A stretch of DNA of 64,000 nucleotides from Gonatopus flavifemur. Lineage: Eukaryota; Arthropoda; Insecta; Hymenoptera; Dryinidae. Position 1 is the first letter of the stretch. Every line of letters begins with the position of its first letter. The notes beneath the pieces were generated by a model. That model saw only the letters and a program-made list of their open reading frames with translations. It did not search any database and had not been told where the DNA came from. Below are positions 44,704 to 56,805 of this stretch, piece by piece. The translations under genes were made by a program, and so were the position numbers. The stretch covers positions 33,020,001 to 33,084,000 of the forward strand of contig JAFFJZ010000004.1 in the NCBI GenBank assembly GCA_018340375.1, in the 5' to 3' direction.

Positions 44704-44950
44704 CCCAGATAGGAAAGCATGCTCTGAATGTTTTGTATTATAACGTGCCGTAAACATACTACCATGAACTGCGCTCAGCTTGCAATGATGCATAGAATGT
44801 AAACATTATGTGCCAATTATGGTGCCATCACCTCGTTTTGCTACCAATAACAATGCTTTATGCGGAAACACCTTGGCGCCATGATGCGAACATTTCTTGG
44901 CGTGCATGTCACCATTATGATGGCTTTATGGAGACATTCTTCTATCTGGG
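44704..44950. mobile_element. 247-bp CCCAGATAG MITE in RTE copy A
   Basis: Inverted ends CCCAGATAG and CTATCTGGG. At the corresponding point copy B reads straight through (around 60628-60640), so the insertion is real. GGT precedes and follows the element, while copy B has it once, which indicates a 3-bp duplication. The element contains GGCGCCA and paired CATAATG/CATTATG words. Confidence 0.75.
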
Positions 44951-44993
44951 GGTGGAGAGCCTGTTTCCCTTGTGCTGTTCTAGCTCTTATATC

Positions 44994-45378
44994 TCATTCA
45001 CTTTTACCGTTTTCTGTAATTATGCTCCCTAGATATTTCAATTCTTTGACTTGCTGAATTGTCTCTGCATCTATTTTGATTTTCGTTCTTCTCGATGTTT
45101 TCGCTGTTGTACAAATCATGAATATTGTGTTGTCCTTATTTATATTCAGAAAATATTTGTCTAGTAATATTTTTTTCATAGTGTTGAGAGTATTTTTCAA
45201 CTCAGCACCCCTCGTAGCTAATATAGCTGTCATCCGCAAATCTCCACATGCTTACATTTTCACCTTGAATCTGTAATTTCAATTGCACTTGCTCCTTCAC
45301 TTCGTTCATCGCTTCTTCTATATACAACTTGAAAAACAGTGGCGATAGTGAGCATCCTTGTCTCACCCCTCTTCTAAT
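44994..45378 (-). pseudogene. RTE copy A, RT catalytic region downstream part, broken
   Basis: Minus-strand homology continues past the stop at 45378. The RT catalytic box reads FADD (about 45226-45245), followed by the frame 44994-45239 (LDKYFLNINKDNT..., then VKELKYLGSIITENGK). Stops and shifts separate it from the main frame. Copy B has the same FADD box at about 60338-60352. Confidence 0.82.
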
Positions 45379-47265
45379 TCATGCTTCTCCTTTTTGACCC
45401 TCTATTTCTATTACTGCGGTTTGATTCTTATATAATTCATATATTATTCTCTCATCCCTGAAATTAATTCCTACCTTTTTCAAAATCGTAAACATCTTCT
45501 CCCAATCAACATTATCGAATGCTTTTTGTATATCTACAAAACTTATGTACACAGACTTTTTTAACTCTGGACTTTTCTCTGCTACTGTTCTCAGTGCTAA
45601 TATTGCTTCCCGCGTTCCCCTATTTTTCCTAAAACCGAACTGATCTTCTGCTAATGTACTCTCTATTTTATTCTCTATTCTCCTGTATATGATTTCTGTC
45701 AGTGTTTTCGAGGCATGTGAAGTTAAACTAATCGTTCTGTAGTTCTCGCATTTGTCTGCTCCTTGTTTTTTTGGGATGGCGACAATTTTATTCTTCTGGA
45801 AATCTTTCGGTACTTCACCTATTTCGTACATATCTCTGACCAATTCAAACAGTGCGTCACGAGTTCTCTGACTCGAGGCTTGGATAGAGTCCGCACTTAT
45901 GCCATCTATTCCTGGCGCTTTATTATTTTCCAATTGTTTCAAAGCCCTGTCGAATTCTGATCTCAAAATTGAATCTCCCAATCCTTCTTCATCGACATCT
46001 TCCTCCCTCTTTGAAAATCCTGTATTATCGCTTCCTTTATACAGATCTTTTAAATGATTAATCCATTGTTCTATATTTTCCTCCGTTCTTATCAATTGTC
46101 CCCCAAGAGAATTTTCAATCTTAATGCTTCTAGATTTCATTCGTCCAAAAAATCTCCTAACAATCCCATATGCCTCATCAACTTCCCCTAAATGTAATCT
46201 TACTTCTATATTTTGACATTTCCCCTCCAACCATTGTTCTTTTGCTTCCCTTGATTCTCTGATTATTTTATTCCTCAGTGCCTTGCATGTCTGCTGGTTT
46301 TGTTCACTATTTTTATTCTTGTAATCCCTCCTTTCATTAATCAAATCGAGAATTTCTTCTGTTATCCATGGTTTCTTGGGCTCTATCCCATCGTTCTCCA
46401 AAATTTCATCTGCACATTGCTCTATGTTCCCCTTCATATTTGTCCACCTACTCTCTATTTCCAAGTCTTTCTCTTGTCGATCCTCCAATTTTTCGTCCAA
46501 CATCACTTTGAATGCCTCCTGTGTTTTTCCTTGTTTGAGATTCTTCAAATTCCATCTTCTTCGCATTTCCCTTCTCTTCTTCAGAGCTTTGAATTTCAGA
46601 GAACATTTCATCAGCGACATATTGTGATCACTATCTATATCCGCGCCTGGATAAGTTTTACAGCTTTTCACTTGGTTTCTAAATCTTTGCTTCACTAATA
46701 TGTAATCAATTTGATATCTTGCTGTATCTCTTGGCATTTTCCAAGTATAGATTCTTCTTGGATGATTTTTGAATAATGTGTTGGTAATAACTTTTCTATT
46801 AACTTTAATTTCATGGCTTTCACAGAATTCGATTAAACGTTGTCCTCTTTCATTTCTCTTTCCTAACGCAAAATCTCCTATGATGTTGCCCTCTTTTCCT
46901 TGCCCTGCTACCGCATCCCAGTCGCCTATGATCATTAAATTTTCTTCTCTCTTTACATATTCTATCACTTCTTCTATTTCATCGTACGTTTTTTCGATAT
47001 CTTCCTTCGAGTATGCAGGTGTGGGCATGTATACTTGGACTATAACAGTGTCTACCGGTTTTGTTCTAACTCCGACCATCATTACGCGTTCGCTATGTTG
47101 CAAATAATTTTCTATCCTATTCCCTACCCTTTTATGCATTTTAATTCCCACACCTGCTCGACCATTCTTTGATCCTGTATGAATGATTCTATAACCAATT
47201 GAAATTATAGAATTCATATTTCCTCCTAAATAATTATAAGTGTACAATAATATTAGCTCACCCAA
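45379..47265 (-). pseudogene. RTE copy A, endonuclease-RT frame, 628 codons
   Basis: Longest frame in the window. An AP-endonuclease-like domain (about residues 30-230) has GDWDAVAGQ near residue 113, where the usual motif is GDWN, so the conserved Asn is changed, and SDHN near 213. The RT follows, with KAPGIDGISAD near 452, a YRTISLTSHASK block and motif A FVDIQKAFDN near 580; the frame stops before the FADD box. The first 25 or so residues precede RTE homology. Such proteins nick target DNA and copy their RNA at the nick. The 5' truncation, changed Asn and stop make this copy inactive. Confidence 0.88.
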
Positions 47266-47286
47266 TGATAGAAACTGTTATTTGAT

Positions 47287-47444
47287 TTCAATCTTCCGAT
47301 TTCTTAGAGATTCTCCCATTCAATATCATTCATATCATTCCCAATATCCTACCTTCTTTCCTTTTCAGAGCCTGCTTGAATTAATTGAGAATCCTTCATT
47401 TGGTGAAGAACTTTTACAAAATCATAAAACTCATGAGTATTTAA
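47287..47444 (+). pseudogene. Possible Tnp2-associated coding fragment at the 5.5-kb element's left flank
   Basis: The plus-strand frame around 47346-47440 reads FQSLLELIENPSFGEELLQN, a composition expected for the N-terminal region of Tnp2-type transposases. It ends at the left copy of GTATTTAA. The right flank begins a different decayed coding region. Weak assignment. Confidence 0.35.
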
Positions 47445-48559
47445 TAGGGTGGGTCGAAAGAATTTTTTCTCTTCTAATCGAAACATAATAGTCCGTAAAA
47501 GTTACCTTGAGGTATCAATAGGAACCACCAAAAACCCCAGCTGGATCAGACAATATCTTCTGTTTCAAACCTGAGCTTGAATTTTCGATTCTTCAGCCGA
47601 AAATACGTAAATGTTAGGTATATCGCAACTCATTTCATTTTCATTTAGGAATGTCAAGATCAATGTTATTCCGCTTGAATAACTTGGATTATACTTATTC
47701 ATGGTGATAATTAACTGAAACAATGAATGTTTACTAAAGATTCATTCAATTATTATTAATGTGATAACGAAAATTTTAGTGCTCAGGAACGGTTTGAAGT
47801 GAATAATGGTTATAATTCTTGCCAATTAGTCCTGACGTTTCAAGTATCTAGAAAGGTGATTGAAGTTATTCATTGCTCATTCTTTGGACTGTATAGTACA
47901 CCCAGAGTGAGTTGATAATTTTTCGTCCATTTATATAGACTTCAAAATTATATTATAGCGCCTTCTCAGCTGAGCTGAAGAAAATCAAGAAAGTATTAAA
48001 ATAGTACATTGTGCAACAAGGGAGAAAAACGACTGATTTCAACAAGTGTGAAGTTTGCAGCACGAGCGAAGCGAGGGGCGCTATACACGAGTTGAAATCA
48101 TTTTGCTCCCGTGACGCACACGGTACTCTTCATAACAAGTGCGTTTTTTCATGTCCCAAAAATCACTGTAATACATTAGAATAATGAAATTTTCATCAGT
48201 CATTTTGATATTCAGCACTCGCACGTTTTATAATAGAACTGTGACTGAATGTCAATCAGTGATGCCAACTGTCTGTCGATGCTTGATGGTTGTAGCTCTG
48301 GCCATCTGATGGCGCTACTGACTCTTACATTTTTCATTCATTTTTACACCGTGACGTCATTCTTATTCTTTCCCTAAGGAGCAAACACGTCAAACGCAAA
48401 CTGCGCATGCACGAGAAGTTATTTCACGGAGTCTACTGAAATTGGTCGTTTCGCACTCGCTTTATAGGAATGAAGAATCATCTTTGTTACGCACGTGTTA
48501 TGAAAAAGAATTTTTGGTACATTTGTGCAATTCTTCACTGACTTAGTTGAGTGACCCAG

Positions 48560-50540
48560 GATGCACTACGTGGAGGTGATCACACTTTGGATCCCTCCCA
48601 CGTCCTACTCAACCAACCAACCAATTTGCACTTCGGAGATTATTCGGATTCTTTGCAGCTCATAGCGCTTTCATACTCAAGTTTATTATCGAACTTGGGT
48701 AATGCAGCTCTTGACTTCAGAGCCGCTCTGATGTGCCGATCTCTGGAATCTTGACCACACACTCTACTTGAAGTTTCCGTCATTAACTTCACCATCCGTT
48801 CCACTGCAACAGTGTGACAGGGAAACTGACTGAACTCCCAGCAAGGTGAGGGTTCCTTATCAGAAAGTTTCATCACAAGTTCTTCATTGGTGATGTTTCT
48901 GAGCGCTGGTGGCGTTGTTATGGGGACACTCATTCAATCAATCATTTCCCAATAATGTTTAGCCTTAAAATTCAGTTTGGGGACAATGTTATAACGTACG
49001 GTGCAAGATTTATCCTTTACAGCTTCTGCTCGAGCTCATAGAATTTTCCGGAGTGCGTCTTCACGCACATCTAACGAAGGATCTGTTACCATACTCAACA
49101 GTATGTTTTCAAGTTAAGCAAAGGAAGCATTTTGGGCGATTGAAGTATGTACAACAGTGCGATAGGGGGGAGGTGAGTATCTTGAGAACCGAATTGTTTC
49201 AAAGAGGTGGCGGGAACCATCTCTGGTTGAATAGTTTGATCGATTCAAGAACCACGTCGGAGCATAAACGGTGAGTATAAACTTACACATATCCCTCAAT
49301 GCTGTTGAAGGTTTCGACGTTGGTATATATAATCTCAATATTCTATTAGCAGTAGTAAGCCAGCGAGCCTTGTTGATGTGACCTGGATCTCGGCTACTGA
49401 GATCGGAACTACAATTTCCAGAACGCACTGCATGGCATATATCAAATAAATATTCCTGATCTTGGCTGAGATCTGCTGGATCGATTTCAGGTAAGTTACA
49501 TGGTATAGCCTTATATTTTACAAGAGGAAGTGTCTCACACGTATGGAGTATTGATCCAATAGCCCTCTGTATCTTGTTGGACCTGATGTAGTACCATCTA
49601 TGTATTGAAAAAGGCTCCGAAAAGGAAGGTCGTTGAAATGGAGCAGACACACAACCCACTGCGGGGGCATTCCAAGTTTTCCTTAAAGATTCCGAAAGAT
49701 ACCACCCTTTCATCGTTTGTTGACATTAGTATCATCAGCACCTACAACCAAGAGCTTCTTGAGAGCACCTTTGAATTCTCTCGCAGTGTATTCTAAAATT
49801 GTAGTGGAAATATCGAGAGCAGAACCCGAATTGGGAGTTGCATGACCTAAATATTTAGATGAAAGCTCTGCCACAAGAGAAATATGCTCTTCTTTTATCA
49901 ATCTCTGATAAAATTTAGATCCCTCTTTCACCTACACTGAAAAAAAAGGAGAGTAAAAATATCGCCAACCTGAAAATGTAGTTGGAGTTACCACAATTTT
50001 AGTGTATTCTACAGCGGCGAGGGTAAGATATACATCAGCTGGTGTATATCTTACATTCGCCATCGCAAAATCAACTAAAACTGTGGTAACTCCAACGACA
50101 TTTCGGCAGTTGGCGATATTTTTACTCTCGCGCAAGTAAACTCAACAGCTTTTTTTTCTCCGTGTAGGATAGCGTATCATCTTTACGACTGTCAAAGTGA
50201 AGCCCAAGAATCGGTTCGTTATCATTTTGTGATTCAATTTTCAAATGTTTTCCGACTTCCAATTTCTCACGTCTAATTTTTGCTTTGCCGGTTACCAAGC
50301 GTGTTTGCTTCGAAAATATTAATCCTACATCTCTGAAAACTGGAGTAACAAGGAGTGCTGTGGTTCTATCACTAATGCCGAATCTTTGTGAGGTAATTGC
50401 AGTTTTTTCTGAATGCAATCGCATTTGTTTACAATCACGATGGTATGGAGGCTTCCATAAGTCGTCTTTCTCGCAATCTTCATTTTCTGAATCGGAATCA
50501 CTGTATTCAAGGTCTAATGAAGTAGAGATCCGCGTTCATG
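48560..50540 (-). pseudogene. Decayed gene in the 5.5-kb element, candidate transposase
   Basis: Minus-strand segments in collinear order: an acidic N-terminal stretch and CKQMRLHSEKTAI region (about 50400-50540), 50122-50424 (ending ILGLHFDSRKDDTLSY), then a MITE, 49710-49931 (EEHISLVAELSSKYLGH, LLVVGADDTNVN), a shifted part near 49550-49700, 49114-49500 (RWLTTANRILRLY, WFLNRSNYSTRDGSRHLF) and 48640-48860 (FPCHTVAVERMVKL, RDRHIRAAL). I recognise this order from a widespread repeat-associated insect protein family of unknown chemistry, but cannot name it securely. Acidic and Cys-His positions are compatible with an RNase-H-fold transposase. Multiple shifts mark it as dead. Confidence 0.65.
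49935..50164. mobile_element. 230-bp CACTGAAAAAA MITE inside the candidate transposase gene
   Basis: Ends CACTGAAAAAAAAGGAG and, inverted, CTTTTTTTTCTCCGTG, flanked by TA (49933-49934 and 50165-50166). The arms are palindromic (AAAATATCGCCAAC against its complement; GGTAAGATATACA against its complement). The host gene's homology resumes directly on each side. Confidence 0.85.
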
Positions 50541-50756
50541 AAAACAACATCTTATCACGTTCTTGTACGTGGGGAGCTGAGAATGAACCAACTTTTTTGG
50601 GTTGTCAAAAATTGGCCACAGCATCGACTTTCGTGAGGAGAATTTAGAAAATTACATGACTGCGAAACCACTCCACAGAACAATGCAAGTGATCTATTAT
50701 TCGGTGAATAACAGAACTCCCATGACCAAATCAACTAAGGAATTTTTTCGAACTAT

Positions 50757-51810
50757 TAGGAATTGGAGTTAATTCGGAGCGTTCTTTTAATGGAAGAAAA
50801 ATTATTTATTTCGGATGAAAATCAAAGAATAGATCAATCACAGTATTGTCCATCGCTTTCGACTACTTTCAACCATATTTTGGGCTAGAAATGAATACCG
50901 TGTCGGGAGAACGCATCATCTTTGCATGCAATCCACGAATCAACCCATTTTTGGCAATCTTCGTAAGAAGTGAATTTTTGCTCACACAAGCTATGAGCCA
51001 TCGAACGGATCAAACAGGCATCAGATGGCGCAATATCTGCAGAATAAGGCGGGTGGGGTAGAACTTCCCATTTAAGTGTTTCCAGGTATGTTCTCACTGG
51101 TTTTGCGACGTGCGGACGAGCATTGTTGTGCAGCAAAATGACTTTGTCGCGTCTTTTGGAGTATCCCGGTCGTTTTTCTTCCAATGCACGGCTTGAACGC
51201 ATCAATTGTAGTCGGTAAAGATCCCCAGGTATGGTTTCATTCGGTTTCAACAGTTCATAATAAATCACACCTATCAGATCCTACCAAATACAGAGCAGGA
51301 GCTTAGACCCATGGATATTTGGCTTTGCCACTGATTGTGAAGGTCGGCCGGGCTTAACCCATGACTTCCTGTGCTTCGGTTTGTCGTAATGGATTTATTT
51401 CTCATCGCCAGTGACAATTCTATGCAAGAAACCTTTTATTTTCTGCCGTTGAAGCAGCAGTTCACACGTTAAAAACGCCTCTCAATGTCCTTTGGTTTCA
51501 ATTCATATCGAATCCAACGTCCTCCCTTCTGGATCATGCCCAAACTTTTCAGACATTTTCCTACCATTGATAAGTCAGCTCCCAATGATGTCGACAATTC
51601 TTGAAGGGTTTGACAGTAGTGCTCATTGAGCAACGTCTCTAAATCAGCATCTTGAAATCGTTTTGGCTGGCCAGGTCGCTCCTTATCATCCAAGTCAAAA
51701 TCACCAGCTTTGAAACCATTTTCGACACGTTTGCTCAGCTAGACCATGTTCACCATACACTTCCACTAGAATACGATGGGCTTCAGCAACACTTTTGTTC
51801 ATATTGAAGT
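50757..51810 (-). pseudogene. Mariner transposase, mauritiana-like, degraded
   Basis: Minus-strand frames 51469-51693 (DNA-binding region, KERPGQPKRFQ, MIQKGGRWIRYELKPKDIERR) and 50885-51268 (catalytic region, LLHNNARPH, DIAPSD). The second catalytic aspartate is replaced by Asn. N-terminal homology continues to about 51805 in other frames. The left end may start at TTAGGAATTGGAGTTAATTC (about 50757), but I find no matching right end, so the element is probably truncated. Confidence 0.82.
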
Positions 51811-52972
51811 AATGGAGTAAGACTCCCCACAAACAAACTTTATTCAGTATAAATTTCCAGATGTTCAATAAGTTACGAAGTGTTGTTATATGCGATTCAA
51901 AAGAAGGTTATGCAAAACAAATGACGTCCAATAATAGCTGTTTCACGGTGAATAGATTATTGTAGGTAACAACGGAATACTGTACTACCTACGTCAGCTT
52001 TTGTATAAAGGGCCTATTACATACGTGCGACTTTAGCATACGACAACCATGAGAAGAAAAGAAAGGTCCCTCGGACCTCTTTTTCCTGTTCATGTGAAAT
52101 ACTTTGTCGCATGCGACAATTGCACGCGTATAATCGCACCTCTACGATACAAATTAATTCCAACACCTAATATAATGTAGAAAGAAAAATGTGATATGAT
52201 ACGAACTGAAATACAATATTGGTGGAGTCAATATGCAGAGAAAAGTGAAAAGACAATTTAAACGGATTATGCGAGCGATCTAGTTTTCGATGAATAATGA
52301 AACCTTGATGATCGAATCAATAGAGGAATTTTATCAAAGTAGAATGTACATGAAATAAGATATTTTGATGCTAGCTAAAACACGACGCTGATAGAGTTGA
52401 TGCACAGGGGGAGTGAATAGAAGATTCAGATGGATTGTGCGTAGTCAAACTTGATTGCGCCTCACCTTATCGCTGTGTTTATTGTCACTTGGATGTTCTT
52501 CATTACATTAGTGGCGATTGAATGAATCTTTGGGCAGAATTAATTGTTTAAGTTGAATATTGATATAAAGAAGTATATTTCAAGTCATTTAAAGGGAATA
52601 GCCAGTGGCGGGGTGAGAGCTTGTCTGTCTTTCTTTAACTGACACGAAACAAAGGATAAGAGGCGGGAAAATCCCGCCTTTTATCTTTGTTTTCACGCGA
52701 ATTGAAAGAGGATAGAAATGTTCTCACTACGCTACTGGGAATAACATTGACGTCAACATTCCTACATGAAGATAAAATGAGTTGCAATTCACCGCATGTT
52801 TATGTATTTTCGGCTGGAACATCGAAAATTCAATCTCAGGTTTGAAACAGAAGATATTGGCTGATCGAGCTGGAGTTTTTAGTGGTTCATATTGATCCCT
52901 CAAAGCAACTTTTCCGCACTATTAGGTTTCAATAAGGAAAAAAAATTTTTTTCGACGCACCCTAGTATTTAA

Positions 52973-54632
52973 CAGGGAATTCACGAAACTCTTGGTCAAA
53001 ATAGTTGTGCAAAATTCATGAGAATATAGAGCCAAAATAAATAGGCAAATTTTATCTTCAGAAAAGTACCAATATGCACAAGCAATCATTGAAGTATTTC
53101 CAAATCTAAGAAATTCTGAAGGTAATCTCGGGTACGTCAGTTTATTATTAGGAATCTTTGAATTTTTATCAAACTGAATATTATATTTAAGATGGTTACT
53201 GCTATGAATATCACCATCCAATAAAATAGAAATGAAAGAGTGGACTACAATATATCAGTTGAATCGCGATAGATTACAATATCTCGATTATCTAATTTAC
53301 AAAGAAAGGAAAATCGGCAAACATTGGAAAATCAAAAAGAAAACAACGACAATAATATTATTGCTGAACAAGTGGATGAAACAGACTTAATTGAAGATGC
53401 AATTAGTTTTATGAGACATGCTACGATAGAGCAGAAAGATGGTGTATTGAAAAGACCAGAGAAACTTTCAAATTCAGGAGATACATGTATTTTAATCAAA
53501 ATTTCTTCGAGGTGTTTCCAAAATGTTTGGACGTCCCAGAATTGGTAAAATTGTTTTTGGAAAGAATATACTACCTTGATGTAAACTCTTCAGTGCCCAA
53601 CCATTCATTACTGGTACAGTAAGCTCTCATTATAAGTGTTGCTATAAGCTATCTGCGTTTTTTTTCTCACATAAGATTGGATACTGAGTGGAATCAGGAC
53701 AAAGCTCACGCTCATAACGAGATGCTATTGTAAAGAATCAGATAGAGTCGTTCATCTCACAGTTGGTTATAAGTAGGAAAAACAATGACGTCTTCAAACG
53801 ATTATAAGACTGAAATGCATGAATAAATCGAAATTATTTACACATTGATGTCGAGTTTGAACTCTTTTCCCCCCATATCGAACAAGAGAGATTCACCGAA
53901 TTATACCCAGAGTTGTAAATGCAACTCTGGATACTTATACCACCGGAAAGGATGACAAAAGTTCACTTGGTATGTGCTTATTTTGATTTCAAATATAACG
54001 GTTGATTAAAATCCCAAAAATATGATGTGAGCTACTATTCTTAGACTCTGTATCGATTATTCTTCAGATTGGGATCGTGTGACTAATTCCCTAATTGCTC
54101 TCACACAAATGTTACCTTCAACAGCTGGAGGAAATAAATGAGCAACCAGAGAAAAAGCTAAAAATACTATTCAGAAATTAATTGTTTTCAAAGAAATACA
54201 TCAAATATTTTTGTACGAAAAAATGAGATTTTTATGAATACAACATTGAGGATTGAATGTAGAAATTAATAATCTCTCCGAATTCATCTTCTGTGTTTGC
54301 AGATAGGCACATCTCTGAGAATCTGTGAGGAAAATAAAAATCAACCGGAATTGATCAGTGTTGGATCAAGTAAATTGGCCATTGATAATTATTTTATAGA
54401 GATCGATAATAAATGTTTACAACTACCAACTACAGATATTCTAAAGGCCACGGATCACCTTTTCAAAGCACATTATGTTTTCCATACTGAATTTGATACT
54501 GACTTGGAAGATTTATGGGTTTTTATGCAAAATTATTTCTATGCAATTTCGAGTAAATTTACCAGTAAAATGATGGACGTTCACACCAAAATTAGGATCA
54601 CTAAAAATAAATTTGTGTTGCCATCTTAGAAT
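52973..54632 (+). pseudogene. Second ORF of a Tnp2/CACTA-like element, decayed
   Basis: Plus-strand segments: about 53045-53140 (SEKYQYAQAIIEVFPNLRN), 53324-53548 (acidic N-part, AISFMRHATIEQKDGVL), shifted continuation to about 53610 (a FNQNFFEVFPKCLDVPELVK segment), 54045-54210 (WDRVTNSLIALTQMLPS) and 54297-54629 (a C-terminal ATDHLFKAHYVFHTEFDTD segment). The order matches an accessory protein of unknown function that accompanies Tnp2-type transposases in animal genomes; this is from memory and unverified. Several stops and shifts; likely dead. Confidence 0.5.
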
Positions 54633-55483
54633 AATTTTTGAACTCTAGATTCCATAATTACCAAAAGCTACTCGTATCTTCTTCATAATACATTAATTTT
54701 TTGAATTGTATCTGATATTTTGATGTGGATAACGCATATTATATCTAGAACACGAATTGTCACAATCACTGAATTGAAAAACGTTCCTTGAAGTGCAAAG
54801 ATTGTTTTATTCTTCATTGTGTCTCGAATTGTACTTGATTATATATATTTTTTCTCATCTCAGATGAAATGATTTCAAGAAATTTTTAAGGCAACCTAGT
54901 GTATTTTTTATTCTCTACACAGAGGAGAATTATAATGTAAATTCAACATCAATGCATAGATAAGACTTTGAATGTAATTTATACATCAATTTTTATGAAA
55001 CTCACATGATACATACATGATCATTGCTTTGGGAGATTGTAAAAATTACGCCAATTCAAAAATATAGTTATTATGATATTATTGACCACGAAAAATGTAG
55101 ATTTTCCATTAGACTCGACTGAATCTACTTTTCACGAACGTGATGCCATAAGGCATGCTCAACCACATTTCCACTTATTCAATTCTACAGCAATCTAATG
55201 CACATTCAACAAGTACAGTTCCTAATGTTACCTATGCTTCTTTGAATGATAATCTGATTCATTTCCCAGGAAATTTATTCTCATTCTCAAATACACAGTT
55301 ACCGCAATCTGATGTGTATTCAACAATTGCCTATGTAAAAACTGTTCGCCTGTGTTGGTAATACTACTGAGGAGCGTTGTAACACTCCTTTCAGTTCAAA
55401 ATTATTAAAATCGCGTCACAAAGATGGCGCAAACAGTTTCAACAGTTTTCCGCGAGTATCAGTTTGTTCCTACATTTGATATA
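54633..55483. other. No gene seen
   Basis: AT-rich spacer. A plus frame at 55155-55361 has no domain. TA at 55482-55483 is the left flank of the next element. Confidence 0.45.
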
Positions 55484-56803
55484 CAGGGTGTCCCATTTGA
55501 ATCTTTAAATGCAAATATCTCAAAAACATGCATCTTAAACCAAAAGTATTTCCAAGTATATACCAAAGTTGTTATACAAAGAGGGGGCCACAAAACTACG
55601 ATATCAGTTTCATCATAGATGGCGTTATGACCGATTAAAATGGGGTCAACATCATTTTGTTGAACAGGAAACCCCACTTTTTATTGCATATCTTGATTCT
55701 ACGCAGAAAACTGAATGACTTTTGCTTGAAATGTTTTTCTGAATTTTTGAAGATGGCGCCACAATCGATGAAAGATAAAGTCTATGAAACAATATGCGGA
55801 TATCTTGTGGAATGCATCCAAGAGCCGAAATATCTCATTCGAATGTTGTTATTAAGAGAGGGGACGACACAATGGCGATATCAGTTCCATATAAGATGGC
55901 GCTGTGGTCAGTCAAACTGAGGGGAACTTCAATTTTTCAAATGGAAACTCCTATTTCTTATCGCATATCATGATTCTACGCGGAAGAATGAGGAAGTTTT
56001 GTTTGAAACATTCTTCCTAAATTCTTGAACATGGAAACGGTGGGAAATGAGGTTGATGAGAAAGTTCTACTGCAATGTGTGTAAAGCAACGCTCAACGTT
56101 TCCAAAACATTGAATTGAAGTCATTTACAATGTTTTGGACATGACATTTGTTGTGTTTTGGGTTCGATTTCTTCTCTGATATTATTATTGTTTTGATTCA
56201 TTTGTTGAGCGTTGCTTCACACATAATGCAGTAGAACTTTTTCATCAATCTCATTTTCCACCGTTTCCATCTTCAAGGATTTAGGAAAAATGTTTTAAAC
56301 ATAAATTCCTCATTTTTTCGCGTAGAATCATGATATGTGATGAAAAGTAGGAGTTTCCATTTAAAAAATTGGAGTTGACCCCATTTTTACCGACCACAGT
56401 GCCATCTACTATGGAACTGATATCGCCATTGTGTCGTCCCCTCTCTTAACAACAACATTCGAATGAGATATTTCGGCTCTTGGATGCATTCCACAAGATA
56501 TCCGCATATTGTTTCATAGACTTTATTTTTCATCGATTGTGGCGCAATCTTCAAGGATTTAGAAAAACGTTTCAAGCAAAAGTTACTCAGTTTTTTGCGT
56601 AGAATCAAAATATGCAATAAAAAGTGGGGGTTCCCGTTTAAGACAATGATGTTGACCTCATTTTAATCGATTATAACGCCATCTATGGTGAAAGTAGTTT
56701 TGTGCCCCCCTCTTTGTATAACAACTTTGGTATGAAATACGTTTGGTTTAAGATGCATGTTTCCGAGATATTTGCATGCAAAGATTAAAATGGGACACCC
56801 TGT
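55484..56803. mobile_element. 1,320-bp palindromic CAGGGTG element, second full copy
   Basis: Ends CAGGGTGTCCCAT and ATGGGACACCCTG, flanked by TA (55482-55483 and 56804-56805). Arms of about 570-600 bp match the copy at 7942-9283, but the centre (about 56090-56215) is unrelated to that copy's centre and is itself self-complementary around GTTGAGCGTTGC words. The arms evolve together while the centre differs. Confidence 0.85.
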
Positions 56804-56805
56804 AG

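Larger units (their letters stand above)
40381..47250 (-). mobile_element. RTE/BovB-like retrotransposon, copy A, interrupted
   Basis: Minus-strand element with a partial endonuclease, RT and the C-terminal tail, ending at 40381-40395 in the same CTGATTACTTCATGATGATG tail as copies B and C. It is 5' truncated: homology with copy B begins around the HTGSKNGRAGV coding stretch (about 47185). Two insertions disrupt it, 40739-44575 and 44704-44950. The endonuclease plus RT plus Cys-rich tail order and the short tandem 3' tail fit the RTE clade. Confidence 0.85.
47445..52964 (-). mobile_element. 5.5-kb element with about 225-bp TIRs and 8-bp duplication
   Basis: Ends TAGGGTGGGTCG and CGACGCACCCTA, with inverted similarity extending about 225 bp (47445 to about 47672 against about 52738-52964), including TATCTTCTGTTTCAAACCTG in both. 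The flanks GTATTTAA (47437-47444 and 52965-52972) are an exact 8-bp duplication. Inside are a decayed minus-strand gene (48560-50540), a MITE inside that gene, and a decayed mariner. Eight-bp duplication and TAG-type ends point to hAT or a KDZ-type relative; the internal gene may be its transposase. Confidence 0.85.

Noticed and set aside
45763..47107. Plus-strand frames (65-132 codons) opposite the RTE gene
   Set aside because: They are antisense shadows of the long minus-strand RTE frame and disappear in copy B.
52663..52679. Perfect hairpin GGCGGGAAAATCCCGCC resembling a rho-independent terminator
   Set aside because: The context is a eukaryotic transposon near its right inverted end; a bacterial terminator is not expected. 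It may be a sub-terminal hairpin of the 5.5-kb element.
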